Source: Prostheceraeus crozeri
Lineage: Eukaryota; Platyhelminthes; Polycladida; Euryleptidae
Direction of reading: 5' to 3'
Length of the DNA: 64,000 nt
NCBI GenBank assembly: GCA_907163375.1
Contig: CAJQUW010007778.1
Location: 30,001 to 94,000, forward strand
A program made the translations under genes and the position numbers. Every line of letters starts with the position of its first letter. Within the stretch, counting starts at the first letter, position 1. Positions 1 through 9,589 of the stretch are shown here, one piece after another. The notes under the pieces are model-generated. The model searched no databases. It was not told where the DNA came from and saw only the letters and a program-made list of their open reading frames with translations.

Positions 1-1160
1 CCACAGTGGCCAAAGAAAGATCTCTTATCATGTAAAAAGTTTATATATGATTTCTTGAATAAAGCGAGTAAACATATTGTCCAATTTACTCCGCACAATG
101 ATGATTATAATTATGTACATCATGTAGTTGAGAAAGATTGGATTGTTGGTTTAAGTCCAAGTTTAAGAAATGATTTAGGTTACCTCGCTAGCGCCTTAAC
201 AAGCTATGATAATTTTAACGTTAATTACCACATAAGTGGTCATAAACAGTTAATATATCGAGAGGAAGCTTATTATGTAGATCTTATTCCAAGAAATGAG
301 AAGACGTTGGTGAAGAAGATTGTGATTAAGCCAAGAAAGACAAACATGACTCCTGAAACATTATTGAAGAAATTTAATTATCTCCTTCGAGTTGATGGCA
401 AGCAAGTGCAACATTAACTTATATTAAATCATCTAATCATATTGCAATAAGCAAATTAAATGATGATGATCTAGTATTAGTTTGTTCAAAAGATTTTCAT
501 CAGTTCTTACGACATCGTTCTGCAGCTGTTCATGGAAAATCTGATATGCAACATTTACCATGTGAAAGGTCAAATCAATTTGATACAGAATGGACCGTAT
601 CTTTATACAGAAAGTGTGTAGAGCCTTTAGGTGGTATCTTACATGAAACAAGAGTGTTGATGCCTCGCATTATTACTTCGGTTAAATTGGTTGTAGATTA
701 TTTAAATGAAGTGATTAATGAGAAACATATTTCATTTTCTGAAAAAGAAGGTACTTTGTCTCTCACTATAAGTGGAAAAGGTATTGAACTAATTATGGAT
801 AAAACTCTAATGGACATTTTGGGTTTTGATCAAAATATCTTTAAAAGTGGTACTGTAACCAAAGCTAGCGCAGACATGTCGCTATCGCGTCGTATTAACT
901 ATTTTCAGATATATTCCAATATTGGTGAAGATGTACGTGTGGGAGATGTTGAAGCTCCATTGCTAGCAATGATACCATACCAGCCAAAAAGCTGCAGTAT
1001 TTTATCTGAGCATACTTTCAAGAAAGTGCATTATACAAAGCTGAAATCAAACTACATCCCACAAATTGATATTGCCATTTATGACGATGCTGGTGCGTTG
1101 ATTCCTTTTCATAAAGATGCTGTGACAAGTATCACACTCCATTTCCGAATGAAGAGTTAA
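1..1160 (+). CDS. Virus-like element gene A (partial), possible structural/late protein family, one frameshift
   Basis: The reading frame is open from base 1, so the gene is cut by the window edge. It runs to a stop at 415-417, and homologous sequence resumes in the -1 frame from about 396 to the stop at 1,158-1,160. Seen directly: the C-terminal half ends with an acidic/hydrophobic strand pattern and ITLHFRM, and aligns by eye with the C-terminal half of the next gene (…SLITLVFRK at 2,680-2,715), so the two are tandem paralogs. From knowledge of the family: similar uncharacterised proteins occur beside protein-primed PolB genes in many invertebrate genomes. Inference: a virion or late protein; no function is proved. 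The frame change lies in the 396-417 overlap next to a short A run. It could be an assembly deletion, a mutation or, less likely, recoding. There is no canonical slippery heptamer in the overlap. Confidence 0.6.
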
Positions 1161-1199
1161 TGCAAACGTATGCTAATATATTTTTCCAATGTGAATAAT

Positions 1200-2719
1200 A
1201 TGGAAAGTGAAAATAGGGACTCGTTTCTAATCTACTTGCCCAGTAATGCTTCTATGAATAAATTTCCCAAAAATAAACCATCAGACTATCGAGTAGAATT
1301 AAATCGGCCACTGCATTTAGAAGGTGAATGGGAGGTTGGCGTTTCTAGTATTTGCTATGATAGCAATATTCAGAATGTGAATGATTTGGAAGAAATGATA
1401 TTGACTCCTCGCACCCATGATGGAATAACGATGAATAATGCATTTCAGTTCCCATACAATTTAACATCAGATGGAAAGTGGAACTATGAATGGATTCAGA
1501 TAAAATCAGATTCTTATGAGCCATTTGGGAATGAGAAAATTATTAAGGCATTCAACAGTGGTAATACTTCCATCATGAAGAATAAAAATCAGAAAGCTTA
1601 TGAGTTTACTATCTATCATTGGAGTGGGAGACAGTTCCTCCGCTTTCATTCTTTTACTAAAGGTCTTACACTGAGGTTGGATAGTGAATTCTATCCACAT
1701 CTTGGTTTTGGTCATGGACTACATCTAACGTCAATTGCTACTGCAAATGTTAAAAAAGTTTATTCAAATCGAATCAACAAATTTCATTATAGATTTAAAA
1801 TATTTGATGAACATGCTGTAGAATGTGAAGAACGCATCATTTTGAAAAAGCGTGGTGTTCAACCTTTATCACTTATTGAGTTAGTAAAACGATGGAATGA
1901 GACTGTGGGTAAGAAGTATGGAGAGAAAATTATGGCGGACAAAAATAAGTTGGTTATTCAGAATATAATGACAAACTTACAGTTTATTTCTCTCCAACCT
2001 TGCGTCATTTTGTAAGACATCCAACACCTATTATTGGAAGCGGTGTGGTGTATGCTTCTCATGAATATCACACTAAAGCTGATTCAGTTAATGATGAATG
2101 GTGGGTGGACATCTATGGCGATCACATCAAGAAAATTTACCAGTCTTATGAAGAATCTAAAGTTGCTATCAATATAATGCCGCGTCTATATCATACAGTT
2201 GAAAGCTTCATTCATGTAGTAAATCCTTATATACAACAGAAGTTGAAGCATGTGATGAAAAGTAAATATGATGCAAAGACACACCACATTTCGTTTTCAA
2301 TTGAAAATCAACGCGTTGTTCTGAAACTGGGTGATGACATTCAATGTCAATTGAGTAAAAATTTGAAAAAACTCTTTGGCTTTTCAATGCTACAAACTGT
2401 GTTTGCTGCTGCGCATACGATTGGTATAGAAACACCAATGACACTTGATAAACATGAACAGCACCTTTACATTCAAAGTGATTTGATTTTACCTATTTCT
2501 GTTGGCGAGAAAAAAGAATACATTTTACGTGATTTCATTCATGATAAAGACGCTTCATATGGAATAGTCGAGAAGATGTTTGAATCTATTTTCTATCATC
2601 CCGTCGTCAAACAAACTATACCCTCTATTGCTATCAAAATTACCAATGGTTTACAAGAGTGTATCCATGTGAAAGATACTAAATCCCTCATAACGTTAGT
2701 GTTTCGGAAAACAAAGTGA
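1200..2719 (+). CDS. Virus-like element gene B, full-length paralog of gene A, one frameshift
   Basis: The first segment opens at ATG 1,200 (an in-frame upstream start at 1,170 is possible) with FLIYLPSNASMNKFPKN and then EGEWEVGVSSICYD, the hallmark N-terminus of an uncharacterised protein family found with PolB elements in invertebrates. It stops at 2,013-2,015. The continuation, in the -1 frame, is open from 1,949 and ends at 2,719. Joined in concept, the product is about 505 aa and matches gene A along its visible length. The frame break lies near 1,960, close to the homologous point of gene A's break. No transmembrane segment or signal peptide is evident. An AATAAA lies 23 bp after the stop. 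A role as a capsid or other late protein is inference from family context only. Confidence 0.6.
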
Positions 2720-2734
2720 AGTCATTGTGATATG

Positions 2735-2748
2735 TTTATTGAAATAAA
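2735..2748. terminator. Back-to-back poly(A) signals between convergent genes
   Basis: AATAAA on the plus strand at 2,743-2,748 serves gene B, which stops at 2,719. TTTATT at 2,735-2,740 is AATAAA on the minus strand and could serve the polymerase gene, which stops at 2,900. The two hexamers are 2 bp apart, so the convergent units would share a very compact termination region. Confidence 0.55.
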
Positions 2749-2899
2749 AATATGTATATGAAAAAGTCTTTTCACAGATATAGGGGGAATGGGCTGACTG
2801 TAGGCATATATTCACAAGGAAGAAACGATCTCATGCGATACATAAAACAACCATGTATATCTACAAAAAAGCAACATCAAAATACTGAGTTAAAGTTGA

Positions 2900-5800
2900 T
2901 TATGTCAATACATCTCCTGAATGTGGTAGCGTGAGTTTTATTCTTTTGGGTGGAGGTATGTTTGTGTCAGGATGTCCATGTGGAAGAGATGTGTTATGTC
3001 CTATCCAACACCTCTTATCCTCCCATGCTGAAAGTGCTCGTTTCTTGAACGTGTACGTTTTCACAGTATGAACTTGAGATTTTAAGATTGTCATATTGAC
3101 AAACGTTATAGTTTTATTTTTATAGGCCTTCTTATAGGACCGATGTTTCATTTTATGAACAATGGATTTTGATATACCTTTAGCACGCTTAATACTATCT
3201 GCACATTCTTTTAGTTTCATGGAATACATTTTAGGACGGAGGAGAATCATTTTATCTATTTCCTTTCCTGCTGTTTCATCCTTAAAACAACCAAGTTTGG
3301 CTTTATTCTGTATGGAATAGAGTGGATGAGTGGGATTGTAGTTAGATGTGTCGAAATATTTTTCTAATGACTTGCCTACTTCATTAAATTTAAATCTTTT
3401 TGAGTGGTAATTCCTAAAAAGAAACTATCTGTATCACCACCCAGCAAGCGAACCTCTTTTACGAGAGGGCATGGTTTTAATATTTTGTAGAAGAGTTGAT
3501 ACATTTCAAGCTTGGAATAATCTAAAACGGCTTGCCCAATATAGATGGGTTTGCACAACTCAACTTCTGATTTAATCATTTTAACACCTACAAGATCCTC
3601 ATCGATGATGTCTCTATCAATGAAAAGAGGTGATGAGGTCAATTTGTGATATTTTTGTTCATCAACGACTAGTTTGTAATTCATACGTTTTCTAACATCC
3701 TCCATGGTCTTTCCGAATAGACTGTTATTCTTATATTTATAAAAATCCTTTTCAAAATTATTTTGGGCGAGTGCACGTTTTTGACTGTTACTATCTATGT
3801 AGGGTTTGAGGAAGGCTTTCTGTCTAAATTTGATAATGCGGTGAACTGACTTTAGAAGCATGCCCATTTCTAAATAGAATTTTAATATGCAGAAGTGTAC
3901 GAGATAATTTTTCTTATCATATTGGGTGAGTAAAAGTTTGCGGCATGGTTTGTACCTTGGCTGTCCACACTCTGTTAAGTTATTATGAAATTGTGACATG
4001 AATGGTGAAAACATATCTTCAGTCACTTCACCAGATTCAGGTGCGAGTGGGAAATCAGCAGTTTTATTTTTAATGCTATTTGGATAAATCAAATCCACTT
4101 CAAAATAATATCCCCAATCACCTTCATCTGGAATCTTCAGTATGTTTGAAGGGTTGGAGTAATACTCAAGCTCATCTTGATTTAACCAACTAAACTCGGA
4201 ATGAGGTAGTGGTTTAGACAGTGAACTGCCATATAAATTATTTTGGTCATAGTACTTTAGGTGGATATGATCATCACCTACTGTTTCAGATTTTATATGA
4301 TGTTTATTTACAAATGTGAGACCACCGCGTATTCCGCGCTCAAATATATTATACATCTCCGGGTCTTGTAAGAGATGAATGGTCTCACCAGTCATTTTAA
4401 AGGCTGATTTAAAGGACATGGCTGGTAGACTGACAAAGTGGACAGGATCTAATTTGTCTTCTTCTAATGCCACTCGTCGAAATTCCTGAAAGACATCAGC
4501 CAGCAAAATGACATCTAATTCTAAGTAAGCGATCATATAATCGCCAAACGTTTTACAATCAAATTTTAACCATGCCTCTTGAGCATGTTCATAGTCCTCT
4601 ACTGGACAATCTTCACCCGTCAAATCGTTTTTGAATTTGTCAATGGAAGGAAGGGTTGTTTCATTTAGTTTAGACATTGAGCTAAAATACGCATAGGAAA
4701 GACTCCTTTGCGAGTGATTATTTCATCCGTTAAGTTTGGATAGTGTTTCTTCAAAGTTTGACTATGGGGAAGAAACTTGAGATTTCGAACGAGAGAAGCT
4801 AGTGACGCTGACATGAATTGAAATGAATCTAAAAATTTTATTTCGAAGAAGACTGTCTTATTTTCTTTAGTTTTATCTACTGGTACTTTTGCTGTCATTG
4901 CCATGAATTTTTCTCTCGTTTGTGCTATTACATTAAACTGCCACGATTTCATCTGGCTCAACCCTCCTTTTATGAGCATATGACTGTCATAGCCCTTAAA
5001 GTTATGAAAAATGACGGGTAGTACACGACGTCTCAACCTAAGTGAAAAGTTACATTTGGAGCAGAGTGCGTTTCTAAATTTACCAGTGATGTGATCATGA
5101 TCACGCACTTTCTTAATTTTATCGTCATCAAACGTTTTATGACATTTAGGACAGGATGTGCAACTTTCAAATTTTTGTTTGTCTTCATCTGACATATGTA
5201 GTGACTTACGCTGCAATTGGGAATCATATGATTGTTGAAATTTAGCAGCTTTATCGAGAAATTCTAGAAATTTTGAAATGCAATCTTCACCTTGCCAAGT
5301 ATGCATTTTGTTTTGTCTATTCCTAAAGTGGTCATGCCATACTTCATAGCAGGATATGGCTGCTGGCTTGTGGATGATATCATCAATGTAGCATTCTATG
5401 TCTGCGTAAATGACACGCAGGGGACTTAATTCGTCACCATTATCCCTATGTGAAAATATTTTATCTTTGGGCATGCGTTCCATTTGTAATTTACCTCGCT
5501 TGCACCATTCATAGTGAGTTTCAAATTTATCTTTACTCCAAAAGGAGCGGATGCAGCGGTCGCATACAAAATGTTCACCTCTTTTAGAGTGCCCCAAGTG
5601 AGTGTACAAGCGAGAGATTTTGGGAATACCACAGTAGTGCCATTCCTCGCTATCATCTTGTTTTACTAATAAGAGGTTGACTACACGTTCATAACAAGTT
5701 GAACGTGAATTATAGCGAGCACCCTTCAACCCCTTCTCCCACACGTGAACGACAATTTTAATCTTATTATGTTTTTCGAACGTTTCTACATCTTTGATTT

Positions 5801-6871
5801 TCATGTTGTTACTATCACAACCTTCAAAGTCTAGTTCATCCTCCACTGTCTATAGCTATAGGTGCGATCTCGATGTGCGTTGATATCATTATAGTGAAGG
5901 ATGGATAGGACTGCATATTTGAAACACTGTGATTTACAATCGACATTGATGACAGCTTTCTTATTATACAACGTTTTTGGTAGTCTAAATGTACCTCGAG
6001 CTGCATGACTTTCTAATAGTGAAATTTTGAATATGGCTGAGTCCACACCATCAAAAATGAGAGCGCTGTCGCGTTGATTGAATTTATCTACATTTGATTT
6101 TAAACATTGAATGTGAAAATTTAGCCAAGACTCGCAGTCTACAACTTCGGTTGCGGAAGAGGAAGGAACATGAAACTGTATTCTCTCCGTCACTTGACCC
6201 GTTTGAAAATCTATCTTAATATATTTTAGTTTAAGGTAGATGAGCGCCTTCATTCTAAAATTGTCTAAATTGTTGAAGAGCGCTTCGATAATGTTAGAAT
6301 TTTGAAGGAGCCACTCAGGAAAATCTACTATTTGAGTATTGGACTCCATGCAGTAGTCGCGTACTAAATTATTATGTGAAACATTAATGAGGGAGATGGT
6401 AGAGGTACCGTTGGTGTAGTGATCATTTGCATGCGTGTGTTGAAGTCTGTGCGAAGATCGCTGAAAGTGACTATCAAAAGAAAGAGGGCACAAATCGCAA
6501 GGAAAGGAGATGTCATCGTCAGAATCAACTTCACCTCCGGAGATTGACGCCGCTTTGCGTTGACACACACGTTGTTTGATGTGTCGAAGGAGACTGTGCT
6601 TCCTTGTAAACATATGTCCGCAGTCGGCACATTCCCACTCGTTGCCTTGTCGCGAGAGTCCTGAGCTGGAACTCACATCACCTGAAAGAGAAATCATTCT
6701 ATCATCTCTGTTCAAGTCTCAGTGTATTGTTACAACCTACCTTGACTCAACGACTCTAAACTTTCCTCGAGAAGGGAGGGCGTTGGTGATGAAGTTGATG
6801 GCTGAAATTGAGGAAGATGCTATTAACCGCACGTTTGACGGAGATGAGTGAAGAAATTTTCAACTTACCAT
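2900..6871 (-). CDS. Protein-primed family-B DNA polymerase of a Polinton-like element, two 5' introns, three frameshifts
   Basis: About 1,280 aa in concept. ATG 6,871-6,869 abuts a donor (intron 6,868-6,802), followed by exon 6,801-6,741, intron 6,740-6,682, then the long exon. In order: two C2H2-like zinc fingers (about 6,560-6,632 and 6,430-6,500); exonuclease motif ADIEC (about 5,400); a CxxC/HDH zinc insertion resembling endonuclease VII (about 5,050-5,170); GYDSH (about 4,980-5,010); YLELDVILLADVF (about 4,480-4,520); polymerase motifs YYDQNNLYG (about 4,240), NNSLFGKTM (about 3,720) and GGDTDSFF (about 3,430); and a basic C-terminal tail. These are the signatures of family-B polymerases labelled organellar/viral type. 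The frame steps by -1 near 5,835-5,850, near 4,680-4,700 and at an A5 run near 3,390. All catalytic motifs are intact and there are no substitution stops. It is expected to replicate the element. Confidence 0.85.
6682..6740 (-). other. Intron 2 of the polymerase gene (59 bp)
   Basis: The donor is CAAG|GTAGGT and the acceptor TTCTCTTTCAG|GTGATG. Splicing keeps the frame open from the short exon 2 into the zinc-finger region. Without splicing, the long open frame has no upstream ATG in good context. Confidence 0.7.
6802..6868 (-). other. Intron 1 of the polymerase gene (67 bp)
   Basis: It begins with GTAAGTTG directly after an ATG and ends with TTTCAG on the minus strand. Removing it joins the ATG in frame to exon 2 (6,801-6,741). 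Confidence 0.7.
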
Positions 6872-6893
6872 TTCAACGAAATCAAGTTTAAGG

Positions 6894-7040
6894 TTGATAC
6901 TTCAACAAGATAGAGACTTCACTCAAATAATATGTCTCAAATTTGGAATTCACGAGAGAGCAGTTCACTTGTACGCCTCAAATATAGAATTTGCTAGAGA
7001 ACACTTCACTTATACGTCTCAAAGACAGAGTGAAATGACA
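6894..7040. repeat. 41-bp direct repeats in the divergent promoter region
   Basis: Units start at about 6,894 (diverged), 6,935, 6,976 and 7,017. Each carries a TCTCAAA-type start and a GAGA…TTCACTT core. They lie between the polymerase start (6,871, -) and the 145-aa gene (7,176, +). Next to them are TATATA (7,057-7,062; also TATATAAGC on the minus strand) and two ATTGG words (CCAAT on the other strand) near 7,080-7,103. A shared control region is likely by position. Confidence 0.55.
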
Positions 7041-7175
7041 CGAATGTCACTTTGCTTATATACTTTCATTCTCTTCATTCATTGGATGTTCATTCTGATT
7101 GGCTGCTTGTGTATACTTAAGAATTAGAAAAATGTTAAAGTTATCATTATTCAAAGTCAGCATTTCAAAGACAAC

Positions 7176-7613
7176 ATGACAAGTCCTCCAACAACACCAA
7201 ATACCGCATTGGAGTTCTCCTCTCCATGTACATCAGCAAAGGTGCTCGTTACACCAAATGCACCAAGAAAGGTGAAGGTGGAGAAGACATACAATCTCGA
7301 CAATATACGAAAGTTATCATTATCGGAGGAGGATGAAGAGGAGTTGCCCGACCTAACAGGCATACGGTGGAAATATTTACAATATGATGCCGAAGGGGTG
7401 ATGGAGATGACCAGCAAGTCGCACTTGCATCAAATATGGGAGTGGTACACCCCTAACTCCCAACCGCGAACCGTGGCGGAGTGGGCGTACATTGAGAAAG
7501 TGAGGGATGCTGCAGAAGAACGTTTAAAGCAGCTCAACTGTTTTTTTGATCTATGTGAAGCCAGACTCTGGGACGATATTGACGATGAAGACCTTTTGAA
7601 ATACATGCCATAA
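7176..7613 (+). CDS. Uncharacterised 145-aa acidic protein of the element
   Basis: ATG in context CAACATGA; intact frame. The first 35 residues are rich in Ser, Thr and Pro. An acidic stretch (SLSEEDEEELPD) follows, then a Trp-rich core (IRWKYLQYD, IWEWYTP, AEWAYIEK) and an acidic tail ending in DDEDLLKYMP. I do not recognise the family. AATAAA (7,612-7,617) overlaps the stop codon, so the 3' UTR must be very short, in keeping with a compact viral-type genome. It is transcribed away from the polymerase across the shared intergenic region. Confidence 0.6.
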   Translation: MTSPPTTPNTALEFSSPCTSAKVLVTPNAPRKVKVEKTYNLDNIRKLSLSEEDEEELPDLTGIRWKYLQYDAEGVMEMTSKSHLHQIWEWYTPNSQPRTVAEWAYIEKVRDAAEERLKQLNCFFDLCEARLWDDIDDEDLLKYMP

Positions 7614-7660
7614 TAAATTTTTATTTCGTATTATCTTTGCTTTCATACTGACTTACTTGA

Positions 7661-8077
7661 ATGGGGCTTTAGTGAATAATTTAACCATGTATACTTTTTC
7701 ATTTGGAAATAGTAGCACGCTTAGTCTAACTTGTAAATCTTAAAACATTTCATATGGACGATGATGGTAGATGAAATAGTGTCAAATAAATTAAGATAGC
7801 TTACACTTCTGATACAGGGATAGCAATCGACTGCGATCCATGTGTAAAGAGCTTGTTAGACTACGGATGGGCTTAAGTGGATGATTTAACCATGTATACT
7901 TTTTCATTTGGAAATAGTAGCACGCTTAGTCTAACTTGTAAATCTTAAAACATTTCATATGGACGATGATGATGATAATAGATGAAATAGTGTCAAATAA
8001 ATTAAGATAGCTTACACTTCTGATACAGGGATAGCAATCGACTGCGATCCATGTGTAAAGAGCTTGTTAGACTACGG
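7661..8077. repeat. Tandem duplication, about 206-bp unit
   Basis: Copy 1 is 7,661-7,866 and copy 2 is 7,867-8,077. They are near identical, except that copy 2 carries about 9 extra bases in a GAT-rich stretch. Each ends with GATAGCAATCGACTGC, which recurs at about 8,921. No ORF is conserved; it looks noncoding. Confidence 0.8.
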
Positions 8078-8419
8078 AAGAGAGAAGTGTGTTATGTTGC
8101 GTGTGGCGCGTGAGTGTCCTCCCATTTCATTCCATTCATCAATTCGTCTCATTGATAGAGACAGGTAGAACTCATGGTTCTCATAACGTATGCAATGGAA
8201 AGTTTTAGGCAACCTTCGACAGTTGGCTAAATGTCGCCCTGGCGCGAATGCATACTACGTTGAGACAGAGGCAATCACTTGCAAACATGACGCAGAGAGG
8301 TTTAACAAGATTGACCATTGCCGAATGTCCCTTGCGGTATACATAGCTACGGGTTTCACCGCCGCCCTTTACAGGAACGCCCGTCGAAAGGAAGTATTAC
8401 ACCGAACTTCATTTGCAAC
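8078..8419. other. No convincing gene
   Basis: A 126-aa plus-strand frame (8,190-8,570) runs through this stretch, but its last third is the 144-bp repeat module, which carries a stop in that frame in copy 3. I see no promoter or family match, so I do not call it a gene. Confidence 0.4.
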
Positions 8420-8563
8420 GTTCAAGTTGACTGATAGCAGATTCAACTTAATGATAGTATTCGCCAGTCCGAAGACTGCCCAGGGCAAACCGCGAGGAGG
8501 TTCTATCATGTCTTGCCCCATGGTGGCCCTTAAGAGAGCCGATGGTTCGTTCTCGGGAGTAAC
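8420..8563 (-). repeat. Inter-gene module copy 1
   Basis: One of three near-identical modules (144, 144 and 142 bp). On the minus strand it begins 7 bp after the stop of the 84-aa gene, carries a histone-type stem-loop (8,525-8,540) and ends in a second imperfect hairpin around CTGATAGCAG. Confidence 0.85.
8525..8540 (-). terminator. Histone-type 3' stem-loop after the 84-aa gene
   Basis: On the minus strand GGCTCTCTTAAGGGCC forms a 6-bp stem (one G·U) with a 4-base loop. It is followed by ACCA and, 5 bases later, CAAGA. It lies 30 bases after the stop codon. Metazoan replication-dependent histone mRNAs end in a 6-bp/4-base stem-loop followed by ACCA, and sea-urchin genes have a CAAGAAAGA element just after it. 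No AATAAA is nearby. Confidence 0.6.
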
Positions 8564-8570
8564 AAGATGA

Positions 8571-8825
8571 CTATTGGCTTGAATAGTCAATGGGTATGAC
8601 GGTTAGGTTGTCATAGACCCTATACCGCCGAGGTCGTACTGGTGCATCTGGCACCTTTCGGATGCGAGTGGTATTTGGAGTCCACACCCCATCCGTCCAA
8701 ACGATCCTCTTGATCTTCCCCTTCTTCTCATCCTCCTCATCCCACTCGTCGAGGATGACGAACTCGGGAATGCCGTTGTCTTCATCGGTGAAGACGGGAA
8801 TGTTGTCGGTAGATGTCGCTTCCAT
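8571..8825 (-). CDS. Uncharacterised 84-aa protein of the element
   Basis: Intact frame from ATG 8,825. The N-terminal half is acidic (PVFTDEDN, LDEWDEEDEKKGK) and the C-terminal half basic (VRPRRYRVYDN). No family is recognised. TATATAAA (minus strand, 8,873-8,866) lies about 41 bp before the ATG, so the leader would be roughly 10-15 nt. The stop is followed at once by module copy 1 with its stem-loop. It forms a matched set with the 88-aa gene: TATA box, short leader, small ORF, stem-loop. Confidence 0.55.
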   Translation of the reverse strand: MEATSTDNIPVFTDEDNGIPEFVILDEWDEEDEKKGKIKRIVWTDGVWTPNTTRIRKVPDAPVRPRRYRVYDNLTVIPIDYSSQ

Positions 8826-8865
8826 CGTGACTTCAAATTGAATGAGAAGCGCTACAATCTTCTGG

Positions 8866-8873
8866 TTTATATA
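8866..8873 (-). promoter_or_regulatory. TATA box of the 84-aa gene
   Basis: CCCTATATAAACC on the minus strand, at the usual distance for a start site just before ATG 8,825. The core TATATAAACC is identical to that before the 88-aa gene. Confidence 0.6.
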
Positions 8874-8941
8874 GGGTTTTCAACAATGAATTGCTCAACA
8901 GCGAATCAGAATGCTTCAGGGATAGCAATCGACTGCATAAT

Positions 8942-9085
8942 GTTCAAGTTGACTGATAGCAGATTCAACTTAATGATAGTATTCGCCAGTCCGAAGACTG
9001 CCCAGGGCAAACCGCGTGGAGGTTCTATCATGTCTTGCCCCATGGTGGCCCTTAAGAGAGCCGATGGTTCATTCTCGGGAGTAAC
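8942..9085 (-). repeat. Inter-gene module copy 2
   Basis: Almost identical to copy 1. On the minus strand it starts 7 bp after the stop of the 88-aa gene and ends about 70 bp before the TATA box of the 84-aa gene. Confidence 0.85.
9047..9062 (-). terminator. Histone-type 3' stem-loop after the 88-aa gene
   Basis: Same stem-loop as copy 1, with the same ACCA and CAAGA downstream, 29 bases after the stop codon. The constant spacing supports a role in 3'-end formation. Confidence 0.6.
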
Positions 9086-9091
9086 GTCATC

Positions 9092-9358
9092 TTACACCCT
9101 ACCAATTCTGCTGAGAGAGTCTTTGACTCTCTCTTTGGTAGCACTGTCGACTTCCACACTGACTGGTACATGGCTAAAAAGTGGAATGTAGCGCCATTCC
9201 GTTGGATTGACAGCAGTTGCTGTCATCGGATTGCCAATCCGAGCAAGATTATTAAAAACTCTGTCTTGCTCCTCTAGCCTGACAAACTCCTCAAATAAAT
9301 TTCGCGGCCTTAACTGCGGTCCGCGAGGAGAGCTGACTTGACTGTTCGGCGTCTGCAT
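9092..9358 (-). CDS. Uncharacterised 88-aa protein of the element
   Basis: Intact frame from ATG 9,358. The sequence is polar with a Pro/Ser/Arg N-terminus, a short helical stretch (LFEEFVRLEEQDRVFNNLA) and a conserved-looking EWRYIPLFSHVPVSVEV segment. I do not recognise the family. A TATA box (9,397-9,390) lies 32 bp upstream, giving a leader of only about 10 nt. Module copy 2 with its stem-loop follows the stop. Confidence 0.55.
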   Translation of the reverse strand: MQTPNSQVSSPRGPQLRPRNLFEEFVRLEEQDRVFNNLARIGNPMTATAVNPTEWRYIPLFSHVPVSVEVDSATKERVKDSLSRIGRV

Positions 9359-9389
9359 GATTGAAATGAAATGAAATGAGAGGCAGTGG

Positions 9390-9397
9390 TTTATATA
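9390..9397 (-). promoter_or_regulatory. TATA box of the 88-aa gene
   Basis: GGGTATATAAACC on the minus strand, 32 bp before the ATG. It shares TATATAAACC with the 84-aa gene. Confidence 0.6.
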
Positions 9398-9417
9398 CCC
9401 CTCTAACGCGACGCAAC

Positions 9418-9559
9418 GTTCAAGTTGACTGATAGCAGATTCAACTTAATGATAGTATTCGCCAGTCCGAAGACTGCCCAGGGCAAACCGCGAGGAGGTT
9501 CTATCATGTCTTGCCCCTAGGTGGCCCTTAAGAGAGCGATGGTTCGTTCTCGGGAGTGA
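9418..9559 (-). repeat. Inter-gene module copy 3
   Basis: 142 bp, the same module with two single-base losses. One shortens the stem of the stem-loop (core 9,523-9,537) by a G but leaves five base pairs. It lies after the 400-aa gene and just upstream of the 88-aa gene's TATA box. Confidence 0.85.
9523..9537 (-). terminator. Histone-type stem-loop (slightly damaged) after the 400-aa gene
   Basis: On the minus strand GCTCTCTTAAGGGC still pairs over 5 bp and is followed by CACC and CAAGA. The stop codon is 117 bp upstream in DNA, but removal of the 60-bp intron 9,590-9,649 would bring it to about 57 nt. Confidence 0.5.
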
Positions 9560-9589
9560 ATTGATGGGGTGGTGAAGGCAGGCAAAGAT

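Noticed and set aside
8190-8570. 126-aa plus-strand ORF sharing its C-terminus with another plus-strand ORF at 8,838-9,191
   Set aside because: The shared part is the antisense of the stem-loop module; copy 3 has a stop in this frame, and the upstream parts are unrelated.
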